Positions 9,557 to 16,956 of a stretch of DNA of 42,057 nucleotides are shown here, one piece after another. The translations under genes and the position numbers were made by a program. Origin of the DNA: a virus. Position 1 is the stretch's first letter. Every line of letters begins with the position of its first letter. The notes below the pieces were generated by a model. It ran no database searches. It was given only the letters and a program-made list of their open reading frames with translations, and was not told the DNA's origin. The DNA is taken from positions 1 through 42,057 of IMG/VR virus record IMGVR_UViG_3300047174_000299; one strand, 5' to 3'.

Positions 9557-10771
9557 TCACGCGATGACGGCGGTGGAGAGGGCGAGCTTGGGGGTTGGGA
9601 CGCCGGCGGCGAGGACCTGCGTCGACTCGAACGTCACATCGCCGAGGCGCTTTACCTTGGCTCCGGCGCGGATTGGATCGGCCATGGTCAGCGCGGCCTG
9701 CGGCATCTTGGCGTAGATGCCGTTGCCGCTCAGATAGAGATTGCGCCCCAGCCCGGCGCGGCTGCGGCCGCGCATGGCGTTGGCGTCCTGCACGCCGAGC
9801 AGGTTGATCAGCTCCTGTGGCGTCGGGAGGACCGGCACGCATTTGCAGGTGACGTCCAGGTACTGGAACGTCATGTCGATCCGGCCGCCATCATCCGTTT
9901 TCTCGTCGTTGAGATTGACCTTGGAGGAGATGGTGAATCCCGCCTCCGTGGTGAACACGCCATCAAAGCCGTTCGCGCGCGTGATCGTGCCGCCGCTCAC
10001 GTAGGCGCCCGTGCCGGCGATCGGCGTTCCAGCCAGCGTAGTGAACGTCAACGTCGTGGCGCTCGGCACCGTGGCCACCATGACCGTCCCGTTGAGGGCA
10101 TTGTCTCCCACCACGCCAGTGATGGTCACGCGGTCGCCCGGGATGAACGGATGCGCGGCCGTCGTCGTCACGACATCGGGGTTCGCGTCGCTGTCGGCCG
10201 TGATCGTGGCCGTCGGCGCGGCAAAGCCCGCCGGCGTCCACAAGGCGGTGAAGGGCTCCGTGATGATGTTGCCGAGGTTGTAGTTGGCGTCGCCGGGGTA
10301 GGCGGCCTGGACCGGCGCCAGCATCAGGTTGTTCGCGGTATTCCACGCGGTGTTGTTCGCGCGAATCATTCGGAAATTGATACCCCCGAAGAGGGTCTTC
10401 ACGCCCTGCGCCATGAAGTCGGGCTGCTCGACGACGGCCGCGCACGGGAAGACGTACTTCCAGCCGTCGCGCGTCCAGATGGTCAGCGGCGTATCCGCCG
10501 CGCCGAAGACGCTGGAGCCGGGATAGATCGCCGCCTGGATGAACGGGTAGAGCAGCGCCAGGAGCGCGTTGGTCACCTGGCCGTCGGGCATAAACTTGCA
10601 CATCGCGTCGACGTCGTCGTCGCGCAGGTCCACCTTGCCGATCGCGTCGGTCATGATGGCTTCGGTCTTGGGGTTGATGCTGACGACGACGTTGTCCTTC
10701 GAGTAGAAGACTTGGCCGCCGAACTGGACCTGGCAGGGGCCGCGCAGGATATATTGACGTGGGACGCTCAT
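9557..10771 (-). CDS. Major tail tube protein with inserted beta module
   Basis: A 404-residue protein in the tail tube position (after the terminator, before the fibre and tape measure). Residues 1-180 and 265-404 look like one domain: FGGQVFYSKDNV near the start, and strands such as GGRIDMTFQYLDVTCK later. Residues ~185-262 (VTTTAAHPFIPGDRVTITGV ... GAYVSGG) form a separable Thr/Val-rich module of the kind often inserted into phage tail proteins (FCCH/Ig-like). Such modules usually project from the tail surface. Tail tube role is inferred from position, size and architecture. Confidence 0.6.
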   Translation of the reverse strand: MSVPRQYILRGPCQVQFGGQVFYSKDNVVVSINPKTEAIMTDAIGKVDLRDDDVDAMCKFMPDGQVTNALLALLYPFIQAAIYPGSSVFGAADTPLTIWTRDGWKYVFPCAAVVEQPDFMAQGVKTLFGGINFRMIRANNTAWNTANNLMLAPVQAAYPGDANYNLGNIITEPFTALWTPAGFAAPTATITADSDANPDVVTTTAAHPFIPGDRVTITGVVGDNALNGTVMVATVPSATTLTFTTLAGTPIAGTGAYVSGGTITRANGFDGVFTTEAGFTISSKVNLNDEKTDDGGRIDMTFQYLDVTCKCVPVLPTPQELINLLGVQDANAMRGRSRAGLGRNLYLSGNGIYAKMPQAALTMADPIRAGAKVKRLGDVTFESTQVLAAGVPTPKLALSTAVIA

Positions 10772-10787
10772 GATGTTTTCTCCGGGG

Positions 10788-11561
10788 TTAGTTGAAGGTG
10801 AAGGTGGTGGGCTGGCCTGAGTTGCGGCCCTGCAGATAGGCGCGGGCGCGCAGCGTCGTGCCGGCGCTGGGGATGAGAACCGAGCCGCCGGTCATCAGGT
10901 AATTGCCTTGCGAATCCGTGAGCGGCTCGCCGTTGGAATCCGTGAGCGGCGAATAGGGCTCGTATAGATTGGTGAATGGCCCGGGGAACGAGCCGTCGAG
11001 CGTATAGAAGATCGCGGCACCGGGCACCGGCTGCGCCAGGGCGAGCGTGACGTTGAGCGGGTACTGCAATCCGGCGCCCGGCGCGGGCGCGGCCACGATG
11101 GCCGGCATGTCCGGCAACACGAGGGGCGCGAAGCCGGCTGGCATCTGCAGGTAGAACCGGCGCAGGTTGTATTGCTTGTCGTCCACCTCGGACCAGTCGC
11201 TCACCCACGCCGCCTCGTTCGCCCCCATGGGCGCGAACTGGTGCAGCAGGCGCATCGCCGTCTCGCCCACCTCGTCAACATCCGGGCCGCCCTTGGACTG
11301 GTTGATCGTCACCTGCTCCAGCACGTCGACCATGAGGCGTGCGTCATCAAAGTAGGGCCCGGGCGTGTTTGGGTTCGGGTTGCGCGCGGAGAAGCCGCCG
11401 ATGAGGATCGCCAGGCCGCCCGCCGGGTACGTGCCGGCCAGGATGCCGGACTGGATCTCGGTCGAGACCTTGATCAGCACGGGGATGTTCGCGAAGTAGG
11501 CCTGCGACGTGACTTGGTCGCTCACGCTCTGCTTGATCGCGCGGATGACGGAATCGCTCAC
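10788..11561 (-). CDS. Tail terminator-like protein with C-terminal beta module
   Basis: A 257-residue protein starting at GTG in a GTGA overlap with the upstream gpG-like gene. Residues 1-150 look like a tail terminator or head-tail joining protein (DQVTSQAYFANIPVLIKV; LMVDVLEQVTINQ). Such proteins cap the tail tube and bind the head. From ~165 onward there is a segment with AIFYTLDGSFPGPF, the hallmark of chitobiase/beta-hexosaminidase C-terminal beta domains, interrupted by a doubled LTDS-G motif (PLTDSNGEPLTDSQGN). The C-terminal part probably decorates the joint. The terminator role is inferred from gene order. Confidence 0.55.
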   Translation of the reverse strand: MSDSVIRAIKQSVSDQVTSQAYFANIPVLIKVSTEIQSGILAGTYPAGGLAILIGGFSARNPNPNTPGPYFDDARLMVDVLEQVTINQSKGGPDVDEVGETAMRLLHQFAPMGANEAAWVSDWSEVDDKQYNLRRFYLQMPAGFAPLVLPDMPAIVAAPAPGAGLQYPLNVTLALAQPVPGAAIFYTLDGSFPGPFTNLYEPYSPLTDSNGEPLTDSQGNYLMTGGSVLIPSAGTTLRARAYLQGRNSGQPTTFTFN

Positions 11562-12205
11562 AGCGCACCCTCCGCCTGAGCGGCAAAAAGAAAGTCGAGC
11601 AGACCCTCCGTTGCCGCATCGTTAAGCTCCTGCTGCGTGGGCAGCACGGCGGGATCCGGCTCCTGGTGCACACTCTTCACCAGCCAGTAGATGATCGAGC
11701 CTTCGTCGACGCGGAGCTTCTTCGGCGCGCCGCTTTTGGTGCGCTTGCCGCTGCCTGGATTGCGCACGTCGTCCGACGCCATGAGTGCGATCGGGCGGAC
11801 CATGCCCTCCTTGTCGCGGCCCCACAGAAAGACCAGTCCGGTGAAGCTGCGCGCGCGGATGCCGTAGCCAAACCCCTGCGCCGGGATGGCCAGGTACTTC
11901 GAGGGCGAGCCGTTCTTCCAGGGCGGAACGATATCGCCGCCCAGGTAGCGCTGGCGCATGCCGAGCTGCGTGATCGAAATGTAAACGCCCACGCCATCGA
12001 TCACCGGCTGCGTCACGCTTTCCGCCGCGCTGGCGTAGAAACCCGTCGACGGGAAGCCGGCCTTGTTCGTCGGCAAACCCTGCAGGTGTTCGACCACGCG
12101 GTTGCGGATGGCGCGGCCCACGGCCGTGCGGCCCTCGTTGACCAGCGCCGGCACGCGCGCCAGGGCGGCGTCGACGTTCTGCTCGACGTGGAAGGTCAGT
12201 TCCAT
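11558..12205 (-). CDS. Virion morphogenesis / tail completion protein (gpG or gp10-like)
   Basis: A 215-residue protein after the gpF-like head protein. The first ~60 residues (VDAALARVPALVNEGRTAVG followed by a basic helix RAIRNRVVEHL) match the usual start of Mu gpG and HK97 gp10-type proteins, which act in head completion or head-tail joining. The middle includes GFPSTGFYASAAESV and an aromatic, beta-rich core, and the C-terminus is an amphipathic helix. It overlaps gpF by 10 bp and the next gene by 4 bp. The family is fairly likely; the exact role is inferred. Confidence 0.65.
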   Translation of the reverse strand: MELTFHVEQNVDAALARVPALVNEGRTAVGRAIRNRVVEHLQGLPTNKAGFPSTGFYASAAESVTQPVIDGVGVYISITQLGMRQRYLGGDIVPPWKNGSPSKYLAIPAQGFGYGIRARSFTGLVFLWGRDKEGMVRPIALMASDDVRNPGSGKRTKSGAPKKLRVDEGSIIYWLVKSVHQEPDPAVLPTQQELNDAATEGLLDFLFAAQAEGAL

Positions 12206-13149
12206 GACGCCTCCTGCAACAAACGGTGCACGGCTGCTGCGCGGCGGCGCGGCGCCTCGTTCACCAGGTCAAATGCGCGCTGGCATCGGGCCCGGGATGC
12301 CTCGTTGCTGAAGCGCAGGATGCCGTCCACGAGCTCGACGCCTGCGCTGAGGCCATCGGCCAGCGCGGCGGTGAGCGAATCGTCCAGGCCGGCCACGGAC
12401 GCCTGCAGGCCGTCGTTCATCCGGCGGGGCGCCGGTGCGATCGGATTCTGCCCGGGCGCCATCAGGCCGAGCTCGACGGCGCGACGGGCGCCGACGTCGC
12501 GCAGCCCCATGCCGCTGCCGTAATCGAACGGCGGGTACGGCAGGCCGAAGCGCGAGATCGCCGGCCAGATCGGATCGTTCTTCAGCGCGAACGCATTCAG
12601 GCCGGCGAAGTCTGTTGCCTTGTTGCCGAAGGCGCGCGTCGCTGTCGTGGCGGACCCGAGCGTGCCGGCCGAGTCATTCCAACGCTGGGCCCACTCGCGC
12701 TTGTTCACGCGGCGCGCCACGCGGATCAACTGCTGCGCCGGGAACGCCATGAGCGCACCCGGGCGATTGCCCTGCTGCCACGCGCCGAAGTTGCGGACCA
12801 TGGAGACGTTCGTGTCCAGCATCACGTCGATGCGCGCGTTGCTGAAGAGGTCCTCCAGCGATCCTTCCTTGCCGCGCTCCGGCCGGTACTGCAGGCGGCG
12901 GCCGAGCTCCTGCAGGCGCAGCCGCTGCGTCGCCTTGTCGCTCGTGCCGTCCACGATCGCCAGGCATGCCGTCTTGAACGCCGACAACAGCCGCGCGCTG
13001 ATCACGCGCGCCGAGAAGAATCCACGCTCGCGCACATCCGCCGACGTGTGCACCTGCATCTCGCGGGAGTTGAGCTCGGAGGGCATCTCCGGCTTGCCGG
13101 CCAGCTCCGCGATCGCGTCATCGAAAGGGATAGGTTGAGTGAGGTTCAC
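12196..13149 (-). CDS. Minor head protein, Mu gpF/gp30-like
   Basis: A 317-residue protein starting with GTG in a GTGA overlap. It carries the signature region of phage head morphogenesis proteins of the SPP1 gp7 / Mu F type: NARIDVMLDTNVSMVRNFG near residues 105-123, then basic segments and LKNDPIWPAISRFGLPYPPF followed by DYGSGMGLRDV. These proteins are minor capsid components near the portal. In Mu this gene directly follows the portal gene; here it lies after the major capsid gene, a local change in order. Confidence in the family is good. Confidence 0.75.
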   Translation of the reverse strand: MNLTQPIPFDDAIAELAGKPEMPSELNSREMQVHTSADVRERGFFSARVISARLLSAFKTACLAIVDGTSDKATQRLRLQELGRRLQYRPERGKEGSLEDLFSNARIDVMLDTNVSMVRNFGAWQQGNRPGALMAFPAQQLIRVARRVNKREWAQRWNDSAGTLGSATTATRAFGNKATDFAGLNAFALKNDPIWPAISRFGLPYPPFDYGSGMGLRDVGARRAVELGLMAPGQNPIAPAPRRMNDGLQASVAGLDDSLTAALADGLSAGVELVDGILRFSNEASRARCQRAFDLVNEAPRRRAAAVHRLLQEASWN

Positions 13150-13646
13150 AGCAGCCCCCGGGTTTGGCGCCGCGTGTAGAGCCGCTTCTCGCGGCGTACA
13201 ATTTGAATGGGACCACCGCGCTGCTGGTCGTCCGGCGTCAACGGATCGGGAGGTGTGGTCACCAGGGCGAGGCCGTCCTGGATGCGCTCGATGTATTTCC
13301 GGGCGCGGTCGGCCGAGGCCTTGATTTCCTCCAGTCCGAGCGTCACGCCGGCGCGCGCGAGGCGTCCCTGCATCGACTCAACAATGAGGGCCAGCGCATG
13401 CCCGCGCAGTTCCGGGGGAACGCTGAGCGGCGTCATGCTCACGACGACGGGCGTGTGGTTGCGGATGCAGCCGCCGCGCACGGCGGACCGGATCAGGTTC
13501 ACCACGTCGGTCATGTGCGTGGTGAACGGATCCGGCTGGCCGGCCTGAAGCGCGGCCGTCTGCAGGGCGGACACATAAGGTCCGGCGAGGTAGCCGTCGA
13601 CGTCCAGGACGGCGATCGTCACCCAGGGCTCGGAGTTATTCGGCAC
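13146..13646 (-). CDS. Putative head-tail connector protein
   Basis: A 166-residue protein between the capsid region and gpF. I place the start at GTG 13646, an 11-bp overlap with the upstream small gene, because the reading frame before it is antisense-like low-complexity. The protein begins VPNNSEPWVTIAVLDVDGYL, has a helical core (HMTDVVNLIRSAVRG; ELRGHALALIVESMQGRLA) and a basic C-terminus. Length and position resemble Mu gp36-type or HK97 gp6-type adaptors, but no motif proves it. A later start at the internal GTG (VTIAVLD) is possible. Confidence 0.5.
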   Translation of the reverse strand: MPNNSEPWVTIAVLDVDGYLAGPYVSALQTAALQAGQPDPFTTHMTDVVNLIRSAVRGGCIRNHTPVVVSMTPLSVPPELRGHALALIVESMQGRLARAGVTLGLEEIKASADRARKYIERIQDGLALVTTPPDPLTPDDQQRGGPIQIVRREKRLYTRRQTRGLL

Positions 13647-13818
13647 TCGCCTCCTCGGGCTTGAGCAGAACCGTGAACGGCGCGGAGACGACGGCAATAA
13701 TCTCCGCCCCCTGAGTGAAGTCGCGGAACTCAACGCGGTCGCTGCGGACATCAATGTTCGTGGCCTTGACCACATGCTTGCGGCCGGGCGTGTGCACAAT
13801 GTAGGTGTTCAGCTTCAT
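13636..13818 (-). CDS. Small hypothetical head-region protein
   Basis: A 60-residue protein starting at ATG 13818 (MKLNTYIVHTPGRKHVVKAT). It is beta-rich and basic-acidic mixed (VRSDRVEFRDFTQGAEIIAV) with no Cys or membrane segment. It lies directly after the major capsid gene, where Mu carries the small gp35. Its size and a KATNIDV type strand pattern resemble small phage proteins that turn up in this position, but I cannot name the family. Confidence 0.55.
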   Translation of the reverse strand: MKLNTYIVHTPGRKHVVKATNIDVRSDRVEFRDFTQGAEIIAVVSAPFTVLLKPEEASAE

Positions 13819-13871
13819 GTTCAGTGGATCCAGGACTGCGCGCCCGGTGAACCAGGCGCGCAGGATGAGGA

Positions 13872-14933
13872 TCAGCTGATGGTCAGCTTCTCCATGCCGA
13901 GCGTCGTGCAGACCACGATGCGGCTGTAGTACTCGACGAAGATGTCGACGAACTTGCCGTAGTCGTGCCGGTAGACGCGCATGGCGCCCGACTCGGTGGG
14001 CGACCAGAACCGCTTGAGGTGCGACGGGTCCTCCTCGTCCACGCCGTCCAGCGCGTAGAACATCAGGACGACTTCTGTCATCAGCCGCGCCTTCGAGGCG
14101 GAGGAGGCCTGGTAGACGGACTTGCTCACCATGCCCTTGTCCATCTGCAACGCATCCGCGATCTGCTGCGGGCCCTTGTCCGCGTAACGGTAGCCGAGCG
14201 GGTTGTTCGATTGCTCGAACGCCGTCTGCTGCGTCGACCACGCGTCCTTCGCCCAGAGGATGCGATTGTTGAACAGGCCGGAGGAGAGCTGGGCCGTGTC
14301 GTTCGTGGACCGGATGTCCGCGATCGGGTTGGGCGCGCCGCTGCTCCAGGTCTTCGCCGTGTTCGTCGCCGCGCCCAGGGCGAGCGTCACCGCGCGCACC
14401 GCCTCGTTGCGCCAGCACCGGCGGATGAGCTTGGCCACGATCCGGTTCTCGTACTGGCTGGGATCCTCGAGCGAGACGCCCTTGCCGAACGTGCCGCGCA
14501 GCTTGTCGCGATCGTAACGGAAGCCGAGTCCCTTGTTGAGGGTGTTTTGCCAGTTCGTCCGGCCCGAGTACTCGACGCGCTTGAAGTCCGCCCCGGTCGC
14601 ACGAATATCGTCCGACTCGGTGTAGAACTCCTCCGCGTTGCTGAACGACTTGAACTCGAACACCGGCCCGACCAGGACGTCGGGCGCCAGGTAATTGACC
14701 AGCGCCTGGTTGTTCTCGGGATCCTTGTAGCCGATGGCGTACGTGGTCAGCGGCTCGCTGAAGGTTTCTTCCGTGTAGGAAGCCTCGTTGCCGAGGAACA
14801 TCTCACCATGCTGGGCATCCGGGCTGTAGGAATTAAGCATGGGCAGGTCAATGACGCCGTCATTGGCCAGGTTGTGGACCTTCGGCAGGCGGCTCGCGCC
14901 GCGCCCCGAAGGAATCTTGCTTGCTGTTTTCAT
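13872..14933 (-). CDS. Major capsid protein
   Basis: A 353-residue protein in the major capsid position, after protease, scaffold-like and cement genes. The N-terminal ~35 residues are basic and contain HNLANDG at residues 20-26, the motif shared with protease, scaffold-like and cement proteins. Beyond that the chain shows features of an HK97-fold capsid protein: a long early helix with loop (EEFYTESDDIRATGADFKRV), a helical spine (YENRIVAKLIRRCWRNEAVR) and a C-terminal beta segment (DYGKFVDIFVEYYSRIVV). A ribosome-binding site AAAGGAG lies about 12 bp upstream of ATG. The N-terminal region may be removed on maturation. Confidence 0.8.
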   Translation of the reverse strand: MKTASKIPSGRGASRLPKVHNLANDGVIDLPMLNSYSPDAQHGEMFLGNEASYTEETFSEPLTTYAIGYKDPENNQALVNYLAPDVLVGPVFEFKSFSNAEEFYTESDDIRATGADFKRVEYSGRTNWQNTLNKGLGFRYDRDKLRGTFGKGVSLEDPSQYENRIVAKLIRRCWRNEAVRAVTLALGAATNTAKTWSSGAPNPIADIRSTNDTAQLSSGLFNNRILWAKDAWSTQQTAFEQSNNPLGYRYADKGPQQIADALQMDKGMVSKSVYQASSASKARLMTEVVLMFYALDGVDEEDPSHLKRFWSPTESGAMRVYRHDYGKFVDIFVEYYSRIVVCTTLGMEKLTIS

Positions 14934-14958
14934 GTGGGGTGGTTTCTCCTTTCGGGGG

Positions 14959-15765
14959 TTAGGTGTTGACCGCGCGCTTCACGATCACGTTGTACTTCGT
15001 GTTGCCGATCGAGGCCGCCGCGCTGAGCGTGACGTTGATCTGGCCCGCAGCCGCCTGGGCGACCGTGACCGTCTCCGCGCCGTGCTGCGTGTTCAGCGTC
15101 ACGAGGACGATGTCCGTGTTGAGCAGGCCCGCGATCGCGAGCACGTCGTTGACGCCCGCCACCGTGGCCGCCATCACGCCGGCAAACAGCGTGACGTACC
15201 CGCTGCCCGCTTCCGGCAGGATCGGGTCGAACTCTATGTTGTCGCCCGCTGCGCCGGACTGCTGTGCCCGGCCGAACGCATAGAAGACGCCCGCCGTGGC
15301 GGCTGGCTTCGTCCGCGCGTAGCCGTTGGCGTCCGGCACCAGGAGGTCGCCCTGGTTCACGTTGCTGTTGATCGAGACGAGCTTCGTCTCCTCGGCGGAA
15401 CCGAAGAGATCCACCTCGATCGGCTTGGACAGGTCCGTATACCAGCCGCCGCCGACGGCGCCGGTGTCCGTGCTGTCGCGGAACGTCCCGATCGGGATGT
15501 CAGCCACACCGGCCAGAGCCGCGTGGAACGAATCCGAGCCGTTCTTGGCGAGGAAGTACTTGTGCTCACCGTTGGGCCCGCACGGCACCTGCACGTCAGG
15601 CAGGCGCGAGATGCGGCCGCCCTTGTGCGTGCCCTCGGCGATGTTCGCCAGGTTGTCGACGATTCGTCCGCTGCCGTACTGCGGGATGCGCTTGAGCGCA
15701 ACGATGAACAGGACGAAGCCCACCAGGGCCAGTCCAAGGAGCATCAGATTGAATGCGATGTGCAT
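14959..15765 (-). CDS. Capsid cement (DUF2190-like) protein with N-terminal membrane-like segment
   Basis: A 268-residue protein directly before the major capsid gene. Residues ~130-190 (NVNQGDLLVPDANGYARTKP ... GVFYAFGRAQQSGAAGDNIE) match the pattern of DUF2190-type decoration proteins that stabilise the expanded head. Unusually, residues 5-24 form a strong hydrophobic helix (LMLLGLALVGFVLFIVAL), followed by RIPQYGSGRIVDNLANIAEG. The segment RIVDNLAN is identical to that of the scaffold-like protein and is a plausible protease cleavage point that would release the hydrophobic part. The start is supported by AAAGGA about 8 bp upstream. Confidence 0.65.
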   Translation of the reverse strand: MHIAFNLMLLGLALVGFVLFIVALKRIPQYGSGRIVDNLANIAEGTHKGGRISRLPDVQVPCGPNGEHKYFLAKNGSDSFHAALAGVADIPIGTFRDSTDTGAVGGGWYTDLSKPIEVDLFGSAEETKLVSINSNVNQGDLLVPDANGYARTKPAATAGVFYAFGRAQQSGAAGDNIEFDPILPEAGSGYVTLFAGVMAATVAGVNDVLAIAGLLNTDIVLVTLNTQHGAETVTVAQAAAGQINVTLSAAASIGNTKYNVIVKRAVNT

Positions 15766-15797
15766 GTCTTGTTTTCCTTTGGGTTGGTGCCTCGGGG

Positions 15798-16229
15798 TTA
15801 AGCCTTGGCGTGTTTGGTTTCCTTCGTCTCGACCTTCACGGGCGTCGACGGCGGGGGATTGTTCTCGCGGACCTGCGAGGCGTTGGCGTTGATGCCCGCC
15901 TCCGCGATGCCGGCCTCCTTCGCGTCTGATTTCTCCTGCGCTTCCTTGGCGGTGAGCGGCGGCTGGACCGGACGCTCCTGGCGTCCCAGCGGGACAAACC
16001 CGCCGGCGGGGCTCGTCGGCATCAGGGTGGACTTGCGCAGCTTCTCCTGGCGCTCGACCTCGGCGTCGCGCTTCAGCTGCGCGGTGACGACCTGCTCGGC
16101 CTGCTCGCGCGTGAGGCCGGCCATCTGCTTTTCGGCCACGAGCTTGGCGACGCGGTCGCCGTAGAGCTCGATCGTGGCGGGGGTGAGTTGAGTGAGAACT
16201 TCCTCTTTGTTGACGGGGATATTTTCCAT
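15798..16229 (-). CDS. Hypothetical head-region protein, charged and Pro-rich
   Basis: A 143-residue, strongly charged protein between the scaffold-like and cement genes. The N-terminal half is helical (ELYGDRVAKLVAEKQ; GLTREQAEQVVTAQLKRDAE), the C-terminal half is Pro/Lys/Glu-rich and looks disordered. It lacks the NLAN motif of its neighbours. Composition and position are compatible with a small scaffold or internal head protein, but no family is recognised. Confidence 0.5.
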   Translation of the reverse strand: MENIPVNKEEVLTQLTPATIELYGDRVAKLVAEKQMAGLTREQAEQVVTAQLKRDAEVERQEKLRKSTLMPTSPAGGFVPLGRQERPVQPPLTAKEAQEKSDAKEAGIAEAGINANASQVRENNPPPSTPVKVETKETKHAKA

Positions 16230-16255
16230 GGGAATCAGTCTTTCTTGGTGAGTGG

Positions 16256-16924
16256 TTATTTCTTGGCGGCGGGATCCTTCATCGCGCCGAAGAGTTCCTT
16301 GTGGTGGCGCTGGACCTTGGCGAATGCCTTGTCGTAATCGCCGCCGTTCTTGCCCATCTCCTCGTTCACGAGCTCGTCGACCTTTTCGCGGCGGGCGGTT
16401 TCGTTGGCGATGTGCTGCTGGCTCTGGTCGCCCAGGTTGCCGGTCACGGGCCTGGTCTTGATCACGCCGGCCTTTTCGTTGGCCAGAGCGGTTTCGGCCG
16501 CGTCGAAGTCATTGGCGAACTGCTCCAGCCAGTGATCCTTCTTCGCGGGGAGGATGCGGCCGGCCGCAATGGCGCCGCCGACGAGCGTCTCGGCCAGCTT
16601 CTTGCGGGTCTTCACGAGCTCCTCGTTGGCCAGGCCGTCCTCCTTGCCCTTCTCCTCGTTGTCGGCGGAGATTTCCACCGGTCCGGGAGGTGCGTCCTCC
16701 AGCTCGTTGGCGGCCTGCATGTGCGCGTCGTGCGCCGCCTCAAGCGATTCGTCGTCGGCGTTGGCGAGGTCCGGCCGGCCGATGGCCAGCGCCGTTTTGC
16801 GCTTCCAATGCTGGGCGCTTCGGGACGTGGCGGCAGCCTCGTTGGCGAGGTTGTCGACGATTCTTCCCCGCGACAGCCCCGCGAGGGAGGCCAGTGCGAG
16901 GACCGCTACTTTCAGTTTATTCAT
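16256..16924 (-). CDS. Scaffold-like head assembly protein with repeated LAN motifs
   Basis: A 222-residue, highly charged helical protein just after the protease gene, the position of the Mu scaffold Z. The ATG start gives a short hydrophobic N-terminus (KVAVLALASLAGL) followed by SRGRIVDNLANEAAA. The tripeptide LAN occurs four times (NLANE, DLANA, GLANE, ALANE), with FAND and IANE as variants, spaced along the chain. Scaffolds are normally destroyed by the head protease, so these could be cleavage sites; this is inference. The N-terminus could also be read as a signal peptide. Stretches such as VKTRKKLAETLVGGAIAAG are helical. Confidence 0.55.
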   Translation of the reverse strand: MNKLKVAVLALASLAGLSRGRIVDNLANEAAATSRSAQHWKRKTALAIGRPDLANADDESLEAAHDAHMQAANELEDAPPGPVEISADNEEKGKEDGLANEELVKTRKKLAETLVGGAIAAGRILPAKKDHWLEQFANDFDAAETALANEKAGVIKTRPVTGNLGDQSQQHIANETARREKVDELVNEEMGKNGGDYDKAFAKVQRHHKELFGAMKDPAAKK

Positions 16925-16956
16925 GGTGTGTTGCTGTCGGGGGTTGGGGTTGAAAT

